Positions 1 to 6,535 of a DNA stretch of 10,305 nucleotides are shown here, piece after piece. The DNA is taken from the NCBI GenBank assembly GCA_003230795.1, contig QIGM01000323.1, forward strand, positions 1-10,305, given 5' to 3'. The notes beneath the pieces are model-generated. The model saw nothing but the letters and a program-made list of their open reading frames with translations. It was not told where the DNA came from and made no database searches. How positions within the stretch are numbered: position 1 is the first letter of the stretch; every line of letters begins with the position of its first letter. Position numbers and translations under genes: made by a program. This DNA comes from a bacterium. Lineage in GTDB: Bacteria > Bdellovibrionota_C > UBA2361 > SZUA-149.

Positions 1-590
1 GTCGGCGACTGAACGCCTTCACCAGAGAATAGTCGGTAGAATTTCATTACTCGCCGGACGTAGTTCCGAGTTTCACGATACGGTGGAATACCACCGTATT
101 TTCTAACTTTTCCAGGACCAGCATTATAAGCTGCTAGCGCGAGCTCGGTTGAGGAAAAGCGTCGGAGCAAATATGCGAGATACTTTGTACCACCGATCAC
201 ATTCTCTCTTTCTGAAAATATATCCGACACGCCCATATCCCGCGCCGTTCCAGGCATAAGCTGCATCAAGCCTCGAGCACCAGCGTGAGACTTGGCCTTT
301 GACTTACAACTTGATTCAGCGGCAATGACGGCGAGTACCAGATTGGGATCAATAAAGTGCCTCTCGCCTGCATCCACTGCATATTCATGAACTGCATCAA
401 TTTGGCTTGCCGTCACACTGGAGCAAAGAGTATCAAGCACATTGCGTTGGGTGCGAAAGCTTCCATATTCACTGGAGCCAAAACTTAGCCCGACCACGAC
501 AGCAAGCGCGAGGAAACCTACGCTGAGCGACAGGGTCGCTTCGCGAAAAATCATTCTTACGACTGAACTAAATGTACGTAGCAGTTTCAT
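1..590 (-). CDS. SLT-family lytic transglycosylase, 3' end cut by window edge
   Basis: A periplasmic murein hydrolase of the soluble lytic transglycosylase (Slt/MltE-like, GH23) fold, which would cleave MurNAc-GlcNAc bonds in peptidoglycan. I translated the minus strand from the ATG at 588-590 and the frame stays open for 196 codons to the edge, so the C-terminus is missing. Residues about 20-36 form a hydrophobic segment after a basic N-terminus (signal anchor or signal peptide). The family motifs are plain: AAESSC with catalytic Glu92, then AGARGLMQLMPGTA (residues 103-116), ALAAYNAGPGKVRKYGG (151-167), and IPPYRETRNYV (168-178). The catalytic core is therefore nearly complete. There are only two cysteines (Cys56, Cys95), either side of the catalytic region. 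Shine-Dalgarno support is weak (an AGGA lies about 15 nt upstream inside a tandem repeat). It lies downstream of the DUF445 gene on the same strand, with a 155-bp gap, so probably has its own promoter. Confidence 0.93.
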   Translation of the reverse strand, partial: MKLLRTFSSVVRMIFREATLSLSVGFLALAVVVGLSFGSSEYGSFRTQRNVLDTLCSSVTASQIDAVHEYAVDAGERHFIDPNLVLAVIAAESSCKSKAKSHAGARGLMQLMPGTARDMGVSDIFSERENVIGGTKYLAYLLRRFSSTELALAAYNAGPGKVRKYGGIPPYRETRNYVRRVMKFYRLFSGEGVQSP

Positions 591-600
591 CTCGAACTCT

Positions 601-622
601 AATTTCCTAGCAATTTCCTAGC
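601..622. repeat. Perfect 11-bp tandem repeat in the 5' region of the lytic transglycosylase gene
   Basis: Two head-to-tail copies of AATTTCCTAGC (601-611 and 612-622). On the minus strand, which is the coding direction of the neighbouring gene, this gives GCTAGGAAATT twice, ending 10 nt before the start codon at 590. Each copy carries an AGGA that could act as a distant Shine-Dalgarno, so copy number might alter translation or spacing to the promoter. Confidence 0.85.
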
Positions 623-745
623 AGTTATCCTGTATTAAGTCACACCTTGGCGTTTTCGACGTACAAGCAAGCAAAACATTTCAATTCCATCCACATAATT
701 CGTAGTACGAGGCAGAACGCAAGCTGAGGAGAACTCAGAGGCATT

Positions 746-1351
746 TTAGATTACGAGAAACACTTGCACACAGCCAATTAGGAAGCCAAGTACACCACCA
801 AGTAACTCGATAAATCGAAACTCCTTCTTCATTATCGAAAAAAGAATCGACTCTAAGCGTTCACTTGAGAAATTGCTCACTTTTTCCTCAACAATCGATC
901 GAACATCAATGTCATCTTCAACTCTCTTCTCTAATCTCTCTAGTAGGCCATCAATAAGCGGGCCCAGCAGTTCCATGACGGAGTCTTTGAGAGTAGCTAT
1001 AATCTCCGGATTCAATACCATTGCAAGCATCGGTATTTTTTGCGGCAACTCTTCTACGATCAGTTTTTCTACTCTTGGAGAAATGAAATCCAGCATCTCC
1101 GCTGAGTGGCTCGCCTGCTTTAGCTTTTCGATAACGTCGTTTGCGGAGAACAGTTCGGTCGCAACAACCTCACCAAGCTTGACAGCCAATACCTGCTGAC
1201 GCTTCGGAAATACTCCTTGAATTCGCAACCCCAAAAAAGCGATAGGTTGACGGGGATGAAACAACATCTTCACTGCCAGATAATTCGTAAGCCATCCGAT
1301 AAACGCAGCAATAAACGGAAGCGCAAAAAGCGCCGGATTTTCAACTACCAT
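746..1351 (-). CDS. DUF445 family membrane protein (short form)
   Basis: A 201-residue protein of the DUF445 family (YheB-related); biochemical function unknown. The diagnostic N-terminal block is present: a hydrophobic segment (about residues 7-24) running into GWLTNYLAVKMLFHP (19-33) and then GVFPKRQ (46-52). The middle is a charged, probably helical region (about 55-175). The C-terminus returns to the membrane with ELLGGVLGFLIGCVQVFLVI (182-201), so the protein likely makes a hairpin with both ends in the membrane. The length fits the short proteobacterial form rather than the roughly 375-residue YheB form, so it looks complete. The start is the ATG at 1349-1351, with only a weak GGAT upstream. 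It is divergent from the glycosyltransferase gene and shares its upstream region, including the repeated element at 1404-1448. A fully nested plus-strand frame here was discarded. Confidence 0.88.
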   Translation of the reverse strand: MVVENPALFALPFIAAFIGWLTNYLAVKMLFHPRQPIAFLGLRIQGVFPKRQQVLAVKLGEVVATELFSANDVIEKLKQASHSAEMLDFISPRVEKLIVEELPQKIPMLAMVLNPEIIATLKDSVMELLGPLIDGLLERLEKRVEDDIDVRSIVEEKVSNFSSERLESILFSIMKKEFRFIELLGGVLGFLIGCVQVFLVI

Positions 1352-1479
1352 GCTAAGGATCCAGAAGAAGATTTAAGACTGTGGAAACAGTTCACTATTC
1401 TTGTATAGTCATCACACTATTAATTTATTGTTTCTTTACGTTAGTTTCTAGCACTTATGGCAAGCTCTTGCCTACCGAA
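1352..1479. promoter_or_regulatory. Divergent intergenic region between DUF445 and glycosyltransferase genes
   Basis: 128 bp separate the two divergent start codons if the glycosyltransferase starts at ATG 1480. The region must hold promoters for both directions and contains repeat copy A (1404-1448). No confident -35/-10 pair stands out; TATTAA at 1418-1423 is only a candidate -10 for the plus strand. Confidence 0.5.
1404..1448 (+). repeat. Copy A of a dispersed 45-bp element, with palindromic core
   Basis: This stretch matches 10261-10305 without gaps at 39 of 45 positions by my count. The left end is a near palindrome: ATAGT (1405-1409) and ACTAT (1416-1420) flank TCATCACA-type spacer bases, as expected of a site for a dimeric protein. 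The reading frame that crosses it (from a GTG at 1381) is interrupted by TAG in copy B, which argues that the element is non-coding and that the downstream gene starts later. It lies between two divergent genes. It may be an operator, a promoter, or a small dispersed repeat. Confidence 0.7.
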
Positions 1480-3231
1480 ATGACCACTGCAAAACCCAAA
1501 ACCAAAAATTCTAAACTCCGACGACTATACGGTCTCTCGAATAGACAAGCACAAGGGCTTTGTCTCTTACTTATCGCTCTCGCCTTCTACAGCATCCCGC
1601 TTGAGTTGCGGCCAATCACCACGCGTGGCGAAGGACGTGAAGGCCTCATGGTGCGAGACATGCTTACACAATCAAATTTCGTTTTGCCTCTGAGACTTGG
1701 GAATGTTGTCCCCTCCAAACCGCCCATGTTTCACTGGCTCGCCCTTATCACTTCACAGTCTCTCGGTAGGATGACTCCCGGCACCCTTCGCCTACCGTCG
1801 GCTATATGCGCTTCCCTGACGCTACTTTTTCTCTATTGCTTCAGTAGCAACTCGCGCGGCTCAGCAGTGGGACTTGCAAGCGCACTCGTGGCAGCCAGCA
1901 GCCTCGAATGGATGCGCGACGCTTCAAGGGCTCGCGTTGACATGTGCTTCAGCTTCTTCATCGTGAGCTCAATTCTCCTCTTTTTTTCGCTTACGAACTC
2001 CGCACTTGATCGACGAAAAGTTTCCTCAGTGAAGACGGTTCTTCTTGGGCTTAGTTTAGCCGCTGGAGTTTTAGCTAAAGGGCCGGCTGGACTGCTAGTG
2101 CCCTGCATCGTGGTCACTTTTTATTTCCTCTTAATCCGTAAAGAAATGTCAGCTAAGCATGCAGCTAAGATACTCTTGGCGCCCGCGATAGGTCTCATAA
2201 TAAGTGCAATATGGTATTGGCTCGCGTTCCAACAATCTCGCGGTCTATTCTTCGAAACTCAAATTCTTCGTGAAAATTTCGGGCGAATCTTCTCCTCAAC
2301 AGGAGCTGTCGTGGGGCATGAAAAAGGACATTTCTTTGCGTTACTCGACTTTTTGCGAGCAACAGCTCCCTGGTCTCTCTTCGCTCCCCTCGTGATAGTG
2401 TGGGTCAAAAGAGAGCTTCCGAAGCTCCGTGACAAAACCCATCGCGCTGAATTGCTCTCACTATTGGTAATAGCGACCTTCGCCACACTTGTTCTCATCA
2501 GTAGAAGTAAGCGACCAGAATATTTTCTTCCATGCGTCCCGTTTTTCGCTCACCTTCTCGCAGTCTCATGCAAACAGTTTATCCTTTCCGCAAATATGCG
2601 AGTGTTTCTTCGTATCATGCGTAGCCTTACTCTCCTCCTCGGCGCTGTCGTTGGGCTACTATGCGCCAGCGTTTTAATCATTTCGTATCTCCCACGGCCC
2701 GACGCTCTTGTCCGACAGAGCACGCTAGCTGGGCTCTACGACAAGTTATCGCTGGACGTAAGTTTGCCGCTGTTACTTCTCAGCATGCTAATTCTCACGC
2801 TCATCTATCTTTGCAAGACACATAGGGCCTTGAGCATCAAAGATCCCTTCGCAACATTACACTACCTAGCTTACTCGATACTGATAGTTTCTTTTGGTGT
2901 ATCGACGCTGATTCTTCCGAGGCTTTATCTAAAATCAGACCCTGAGGGGTTTAGCGTACAGGTAAGACAAGAACTTTCGTCCGGTCGAGTTCTTTGGCAG
3001 TACGATCGTATTTTCTATCCTCTGTCTTTTTATCTAGGCCACGCCCCCGATATTCTTCCGCGAGGTGCGGAACTACCGTCTGCCCTAGAGAGAACCTCCT
3101 TGCTCGTCCGAAACGACCAGCTCGAGGAAGTACGACATCGATTTCCACTCTCTACGATAATCGCCTCAAGTCGAATTTCCTCAGGCAGTCGGAAACACGG
3201 CATGCATCTGCTTCGACCCCTGGGGAGGTAA
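1480..3231 (+). CDS. GT-C membrane glycosyltransferase (ArnT/PMT-like, GT39/GT83 type)
   Basis: An inner-membrane glycosyltransferase expected to move a sugar from a polyprenyl-phosphate donor to an acceptor on the periplasmic side; donor and acceptor cannot be read from sequence. From ATG 1480 it is 583 residues, close to ArnT (about 550). After a basic N-terminus and a first membrane helix (about 26-42) comes the family's first periplasmic loop, TRGEGREGLMVRDM (48-61), followed by KPPMFHWLA (80-88). About ten further hydrophobic segments follow, then a soluble tail from about residue 490. In ArnT this loop has a conserved Asp-Glu pair; here the matching place reads Gly-Glu, with Glu51 kept. 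An in-frame GTG at 1381, preceded by AGAAGA, would add 33 residues, but that stretch is the repeated element. Neither start has a strong Shine-Dalgarno. The lipoprotein gene follows 72 bp downstream on the same strand. Confidence 0.87.
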   Translation: MTTAKPKTKNSKLRRLYGLSNRQAQGLCLLLIALAFYSIPLELRPITTRGEGREGLMVRDMLTQSNFVLPLRLGNVVPSKPPMFHWLALITSQSLGRMTPGTLRLPSAICASLTLLFLYCFSSNSRGSAVGLASALVAASSLEWMRDASRARVDMCFSFFIVSSILLFFSLTNSALDRRKVSSVKTVLLGLSLAAGVLAKGPAGLLVPCIVVTFYFLLIRKEMSAKHAAKILLAPAIGLIISAIWYWLAFQQSRGLFFETQILRENFGRIFSSTGAVVGHEKGHFFALLDFLRATAPWSLFAPLVIVWVKRELPKLRDKTHRAELLSLLVIATFATLVLISRSKRPEYFLPCVPFFAHLLAVSCKQFILSANMRVFLRIMRSLTLLLGAVVGLLCASVLIISYLPRPDALVRQSTLAGLYDKLSLDVSLPLLLLSMLILTLIYLCKTHRALSIKDPFATLHYLAYSILIVSFGVSTLILPRLYLKSDPEGFSVQVRQELSSGRVLWQYDRIFYPLSFYLGHAPDILPRGAELPSALERTSLLVRNDQLEEVRHRFPLSTIIASSRISSGSRKHGMHLLRPLGR

Positions 3232-3303
3232 CTAAGTTTTGAGTCGCCTCAGACTAATGCTAGTATTTACGCTTAACGAACCCCTCCTACCGAGAGCTAC
3301 CGC

Positions 3304-3855
3304 ATGGAAACTAACGATTTCGCACCCTCAAAGTTTCGAAGTTCGCGAACACTTCGCTCATTCCGAGCCAGCCTAGGCCTCTTCACCACACTCCTACTTT
3401 TATCAGGCCTACTTTTATCAGGCTGCAGCGGCATGAGGGCTATTCCTCCCGAAGTTACAGTAGTAAACCTCGTATTCGAGAATGTTACTTTTTTAGAAAC
3501 TACGGCCCTGTTTTCAATTCGTATCGACAACGAAAACCCCTTCCCTCTCGAAGTAAGCGGAGCATCGCATCGCATTTATCTCAACGACAATTATGTCGGT
3601 AAAGGAATGGACAGCGAAGGCTTTGTCGTGCCAAGGCTCAGCTCGATCACCAAAGACGTTCGCGTGCACATTAGTAATTGGTCGTTGGTGAGCAATGCCT
3701 CTTCAATGGTCGAAGGCGATGTCATTAGCTACCGCGTCGATAGCACTTTGTATTCGGATACTTTAGGATTTGGACGTCGTAAAGTAAGCGATTCTGGGAC
3801 TTTTGATCTGGGCAAGCTTGGTAAAAAGGCTCCGTCTAGTAAACCTAGAAACTAG
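3304..3855 (+). CDS. LEA14-like (LEA type 2 / WHy domain) lipoprotein
   Basis: A 183-residue lipoprotein. The N-terminus is unusually long and basic (Arg12, 15, 18, 21), followed by a hydrophobic stretch and the lipobox LLSG-Cys41; Ser at +2 predicts outer-membrane sorting rather than inner-membrane retention. The mature part (about 46-178) fits the LEA type 2/WHy beta-sandwich: a PPEVTVVNLVFENVTF opening (48-63), then RIDNENPFPLEVSG (73-86) with the family's NxNPFPL signature, and a later alternating beta pattern. Bacterial members are linked to envelope or desiccation stress, but the role is not established. The start at ATG 3304 has GAGAG 8 nt upstream. The lipobox region contains a perfect 15-bp in-frame tandem duplication. 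It may be co-transcribed with the glycosyltransferase and converges with the 61-residue gene, 32 bp away. Confidence 0.85.
   Translation: METNDFAPSKFRSSRTLRSFRASLGLFTTLLLLSGLLLSGCSGMRAIPPEVTVVNLVFENVTFLETTALFSIRIDNENPFPLEVSGASHRIYLNDNYVGKGMDSEGFVVPRLSSITKDVRVHISNWSLVSNASSMVEGDVISYRVDSTLYSDTLGFGRRKVSDSGTFDLGKLGKKAPSSKPRN
3394..3423 (+). repeat. 15-bp in-frame tandem duplication that doubles the lipobox
   Basis: Two identical 15-base units, 3394-3408 and 3409-3423, each encode LLLSG; the second is followed directly by the lipidated Cys codon TGC (3424-3426). One unit alone would leave a valid lipobox, so the second lengthens the hydrophobic core by five residues. Identity at the DNA level, including synonymous positions, points to a recent slip-type duplication. 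Confidence 0.92.
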
Positions 3856-3887
3856 GGCCAAATCTATTCCGTAATTGCTGCCCGTCA

Positions 3888-4073
3888 CTACTTAAAAAAC
3901 TGCAAAATCTCGAAAAGCTGAATACCAGAAAAATCGTAAATGGCGTAGACCAGCGCGCCTCCAATAATTATTCCTAGGAACGTATTCTTTTTCATTACCC
4001 AGGCCGCAAAGCTAAAGGCGGCAAGAAGCAGAAACACCCAAAGAAAAAAATCAGACACATCCGTACTCGGCAT
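3888..4073 (-). CDS. Small two-helix membrane protein, 61 aa, unknown function
   Basis: I do not recognise this family. The 61-residue product has two hydrophobic segments, about residues 9-26 and 32-47, separated by a short basic turn (MKKN, 27-30), so a helical hairpin with the turn in the cytoplasm is likely. There are no cysteines. The case for a real gene is a well-placed AGGAG 8 nt before the ATG (4071-4073), clean membrane-protein composition, and a gap it fills exactly between a convergent gene and the DUF853 gene. It lies 67 bp downstream of the DUF853 stop on the same strand, so it may be the last gene of that transcript. It could be a small subunit or a stress-induced membrane peptide; nothing here decides. 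Confidence 0.72.
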   Translation of the reverse strand: MPSTDVSDFFLWVFLLLAAFSFAAWVMKKNTFLGIIIGGALVYAIYDFSGIQLFEILQFFK

Positions 4074-4098
4074 CGTGGAACTCCTTGCTTCTGTCTAA

Positions 4099-4112
4099 GT
4101 AATAGCGATTAC
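4099..4112. promoter_or_regulatory. Short inverted repeat upstream of the 61-aa gene
   Basis: GTAAT (4099-4103) and ATTAC (4108-4112) form a perfect inverted repeat around AGCG, between the DUF853 stop and the Shine-Dalgarno of the small membrane protein gene. It could be a weak operator or chance; five-base arms are not strong evidence. Confidence 0.25.
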
Positions 4113-4140
4113 AATTATCATGCGTCGCGCAAAGGACTCT

Positions 4141-5607
4141 TCAGCGAGACTTACCAATCGAACCCAAGATTCCACGAACTATCTGACGACCCACCTGAGA
4201 GCCAATGCTTCGAGCAATCGATTTAAAAAAAGCCTCACCCACACTCTGACGCTTCCGACCGCCCTTCGACTTAGAACCACCATCTTCGTCATCGCCTTCT
4301 TCTTCTCTTCGTTTCGCGAGAAGTTCAAAGGCAGATTCTCTATCAACGGCCTTATCATATACTCCCTTTATCGGAGAGCGAGAAAATATCGCCTGCCTCT
4401 CTGCCTCTTTTATCGGGCCGATTTGGGACTCCGGAGGCGCGACCAGCACCTTCTCTACGATAGAGGGCTTCCCTTCTTCATCAAGACAGGAAATCAACGC
4501 CTCTCCCACACCGAGGGAGGTAATTGCCTCGGAGGTATCGAGCTCAGGATTCTGTCGAAAGGTCTCAGCAGCAGCACGCACGGCTTTCTGATCTCGAGGA
4601 GTAAAAGCACGAAGCGCGTGCTGAACACGATTTCCGAGCTGACCCGCTACCTCATCGGGAATATCGAGCGGATTCTGTGTAACAAAATATATCCCGACTC
4701 CTTTTGAGCGAATGAGCCGCACCACCTGCTCAATCTTCTGCAGCAAGGCTTTCGGGGCATCATCAAAGAGTAAATGTGCTTCGTCGAAGAAGAAGACCAA
4801 TCGCGGCACTTCGGGATCACCTATTTCTTCAAGCTCCTCAAATAGCTCGCTGAGAAGCCAGAGCAGGAACGTCCCGTAGAGACGCGGACTATTCATCAGA
4901 CGTGTTGCATCAAGCAGGCTTATCACGCCCCGACCTGAAAAATCCCTTTGCATGAGACTGCTTATCGTTAGCGCAGGTTCTCCAAAGAAAACGTCTCCAC
5001 CTTCCTCTTCAAGGACTAACAATCGTCGTTGAATAGCCCCGATGCTTGCCGCATGCACGTTGCCATATTTTTTTTGAATTTCATCGTCATGCTCTCCGAT
5101 CCATTCGAGCATAGACCGAAGATCTTTGAGGTCCAGGAGTAACAGTCCGTCGTCATCTGAAATACGAAACGCGATGTGGAGCACACCTTCCTGCGTTTCG
5201 TTCAATCCCAAGAGTCTGCTCAGTAGCAATGGCCCCATTTCAGCAATAGTCGTACGAACTGGGTGCCCTGTGTCTCCAAACACATCCCAAAAAAGCACCG
5301 GGCAGCCACTGGGACTATAGGAGTCTATACCGATGGTATCGATTCGCTCTTGAATTTTAGGATGAGGAGAAGCAGCAGTTGAGATACCGGAAAGATCACC
5401 CTTAATGTCGGCGGCAAAGACCGGAACTCCAAGCTTCGAAAATCCCTCGGCAAGCACTTGGAGGGTAACGGTCTTACCTGTACCCGTTGCACCAGCTACG
5501 AGACCATGCCGGTTCGCCATATCACCGCGGAGTAAAACCCTCTCCGATGGGTCTCCTAGGCTTCCGCCAAGGAGAATCGCTTTAGGATCTTCAGATTCTT
5601 CGCTCAC
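4141..5607 (-). CDS. yjgR: DUF853 / YjgR-type HerA-like ATPase
   Basis: A cytoplasmic P-loop ATPase of the HerA/FtsK superfamily, DUF853 branch (E. coli YjgR); cellular role unknown. From the chosen start it is 488 residues. It opens with the family's GDMANRHGLVAGATGTGKTVTLQ (28-50), including Walker A GATGTGKT (39-46). ADIKGDLSG (66-74) follows, then Walker B RLVFFFDEAHLLF (269-281) and FVTQNPLDIPDEVAGQLGNR (308-327), with sensor Gln311 and Arg327 as a likely arginine finger. A low-complexity acidic/basic linker (about 434-454) leads to the conserved GQ/GRQIVRGILG tail. The frame is open back to a GTG at 5646, but YjgR homologues begin about here, and AGAGAGAAG precedes the GTG at 5605-5607, so I prefer that start; GTG 5611-5613 is possible. 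It is divergent from nfeD. Confidence 0.9.
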   Translation of the reverse strand: MSEESEDPKAILLGGSLGDPSERVLLRGDMANRHGLVAGATGTGKTVTLQVLAEGFSKLGVPVFAADIKGDLSGISTAASPHPKIQERIDTIGIDSYSPSGCPVLFWDVFGDTGHPVRTTIAEMGPLLLSRLLGLNETQEGVLHIAFRISDDDGLLLLDLKDLRSMLEWIGEHDDEIQKKYGNVHAASIGAIQRRLLVLEEEGGDVFFGEPALTISSLMQRDFSGRGVISLLDATRLMNSPRLYGTFLLWLLSELFEELEEIGDPEVPRLVFFFDEAHLLFDDAPKALLQKIEQVVRLIRSKGVGIYFVTQNPLDIPDEVAGQLGNRVQHALRAFTPRDQKAVRAAAETFRQNPELDTSEAITSLGVGEALISCLDEEGKPSIVEKVLVAPPESQIGPIKEAERQAIFSRSPIKGVYDKAVDRESAFELLAKRREEEGDDEDGGSKSKGGRKRQSVGEAFFKSIARSIGSQVGRQIVRGILGSIGKSR

Positions 5608-5762
5608 AAACACTTCTCTCTTTACTGAAATCGAATAAATTAGCACTCAAGGGCCAGGCAATGCCGCCAAATTCCACAGCACGACACGATGATTCATCAA
5701 CAAGCTGACCGTAGAATGCTCGTCTGTCAATCAAACCCGAAGGCCCGACAGAGTAAGCGCCA

Positions 5763-5777
5763 CTGAGGTATCCTCAG
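5763..5777. repeat. 15-bp palindrome (CTGAGG-TAT-CCTCAG)
   Basis: Six-base perfect arms around a three-base centre, in the middle of the divergent intergenic region. It could be a protein-binding site or a small hairpin. No U-tract follows on either strand, so it is not an intrinsic terminator. Confidence 0.4.
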
Positions 5778-5893
5778 GAACTCAGCAATAAGAGTGTAAG
5801 ACCCTTGATAGTTCACACCGATAGGCTAGTAAAACGCAGAGGAATATAGAGGTCGCGAAAACGGCAAAGATAAAAAAGTGGCTTTTCAGCTTT

Positions 5894-5910
5894 CGAACAA
5901 TTACTGTTCG
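5894..5910. promoter_or_regulatory. 17-bp palindrome, possible operator (CGAACA-N5-TGTTCG)
   Basis: Perfect six-base arms CGAACA (5894-5899) and TGTTCG (5906-5911 minus one: 5905-5910) around ATTAC. It resembles binding sites of dimeric helix-turn-helix regulators. It is not the Bacillus-type LexA box, where the arms are only four bases apart, nor the E. coli CTG-N10-CAG box. It is about 140 bp upstream of nfeD, so it could serve either divergent gene. Confidence 0.4.
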
Positions 5911-6052
5911 GGCAATGGCGCGGAAACTCTTGAAAACCCTCTTCCTTGGTTAGTAAAGAGTTTTTCTGGGCGTTTGGATACTTGAACGGAAAATCGCGCG
6001 AGGGCATCACCTCCCTAGACTTCTTCCGACAACGATTTGAGGATTTTGGAAT

Positions 6053-6481
6053 ATGCCGTGGTGGATTTGGGTTATCGGCGGAGTAATCTCTCTCGGTGCA
6101 GAGATATTTATTCCTATAGAATTTTATCTGTTTTTCCTCGGTGTCGCTGGAATTTGCACCGGCACCCTAGTGTATTTTCAGTTCCTTCAGGAACCCTGGA
6201 TGCAATGGACGACCTGCGGAGTACTCGCCTTAGTGCTTCTGCTCTCAGTGCGCCGAAGGCTTCTCGACTACCTGCACGCAAATAGCGTCGAACGTTCCCC
6301 CGAATTCGAAGGAGACCTAGTTAAAATCATCGAAGACATCCCTCAGGGATCAACCGGCAAAGGAGAGGCCCGTGGTACCACTTGGGGTGTAATCAATGAA
6401 TCGGACAATACTCTAGAATCGGGAAAGTCTTATCGTGTCGCCCGAGTCGAAGGCCTTTCATTGTTAATTGAAGAAAATTAG
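6053..6481 (+). CDS. NfeD-like membrane protein (short form)
   Basis: A 142-residue NfeD family protein of the short type that lacks the ClpP-like protease domain (YbbK class). It anchors to the inner membrane and is the usual genetic and likely physical partner of SPFH/stomatin proteins in membrane microdomain organisation. Three hydrophobic segments occupy roughly residues 3-22, 24-46 and 52-67, after a tryptophan-rich start (PWWIW). The soluble C-terminal part (about 80-142) matches the NfeD OB-fold beta domain, with GEARGTTWGVIN (103-114) and the closing YRVARVEGLSLLIEE (127-141). The start ATG 6053 has GAGG 10 nt upstream. The stomatin gene follows after 54 bp on the same strand, the standard NfeD-stomatin operon order. 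Length is normal for the class. Confidence 0.9.
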   Translation: MPWWIWVIGGVISLGAEIFIPIEFYLFFLGVAGICTGTLVYFQFLQEPWMQWTTCGVLALVLLLSVRRRLLDYLHANSVERSPEFEGDLVKIIEDIPQGSTGKGEARGTTWGVINESDNTLESGKSYRVARVEGLSLLIEEN

Positions 6482-6493
6482 TCTTTAACTTCT

Positions 6494-6513
6494 CGCTCAA
6501 CTTCATTTGAGCG
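6494..6513 (+). other. Intercistronic hairpin between nfeD and the stomatin gene
   Basis: CGCTCAA (6494-6500) and TTGAGCG (6507-6513) are perfect seven-base arms with a six-base loop, between the nfeD stop and the Shine-Dalgarno of the stomatin gene. No U-tract follows, so it is more likely an mRNA processing or stability element, or a partial attenuator, than a terminator. It could set a different level for the two proteins. Confidence 0.5.
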
Positions 6514-6522
6514 ACAAATCAA

Positions 6523-6529
6523 ACAGGAG
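6523..6529 (+). promoter_or_regulatory. Strong Shine-Dalgarno of the stomatin gene
   Basis: CAGGAGA lies six to seven bases before the ATG at 6536. It is the clearest ribosome binding site on the plus strand of this window and fixes the start of the SPFH protein. Confidence 0.8.
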
Positions 6530-6535
6530 AAAAAC

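Larger units (their letters stand above)
5608..6052. other. 445-bp divergent intergenic region between the YjgR-like and nfeD genes
   Basis: No convincing gene. It should hold promoters for both directions, but no strong -35/-10 pair stands out. It contains two small perfect palindromes (5763-5777 and 5894-5910), an AAAAG/CTTTT inverted repeat near 5876-5885, and, near the nfeD end, ATCACCTCC (6006-6014), identical to the anti-Shine-Dalgarno of 16S rRNA. A 65-codon minus-strand frame (5813-6010) is discussed among rejected items. Confidence 0.6.

Noticed and set aside
4120..4707. A 195-codon plus-strand frame
   Set aside because: It lies almost fully antisense to the C-terminal part of the YjgR-like ATPase, whose motifs are unmistakable. 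Its translation is rich in Arg, Ser and Leu, as expected of an antisense shadow.
5813..6010. A 65-codon minus-strand frame with GGAGGTGATG at its start
   Set aside because: The ideal Shine-Dalgarno overlaps or touches the start codon, leaving no usable spacing. The translation has no recognisable domain, and the region is where promoters for the two divergent genes must lie. Conservation would be needed to revive it.
6006..6014. ATCACCTCC, identical to the 16S anti-Shine-Dalgarno
   Set aside because: Nine bases are not enough to claim a function, and no rRNA fragment surrounds it.
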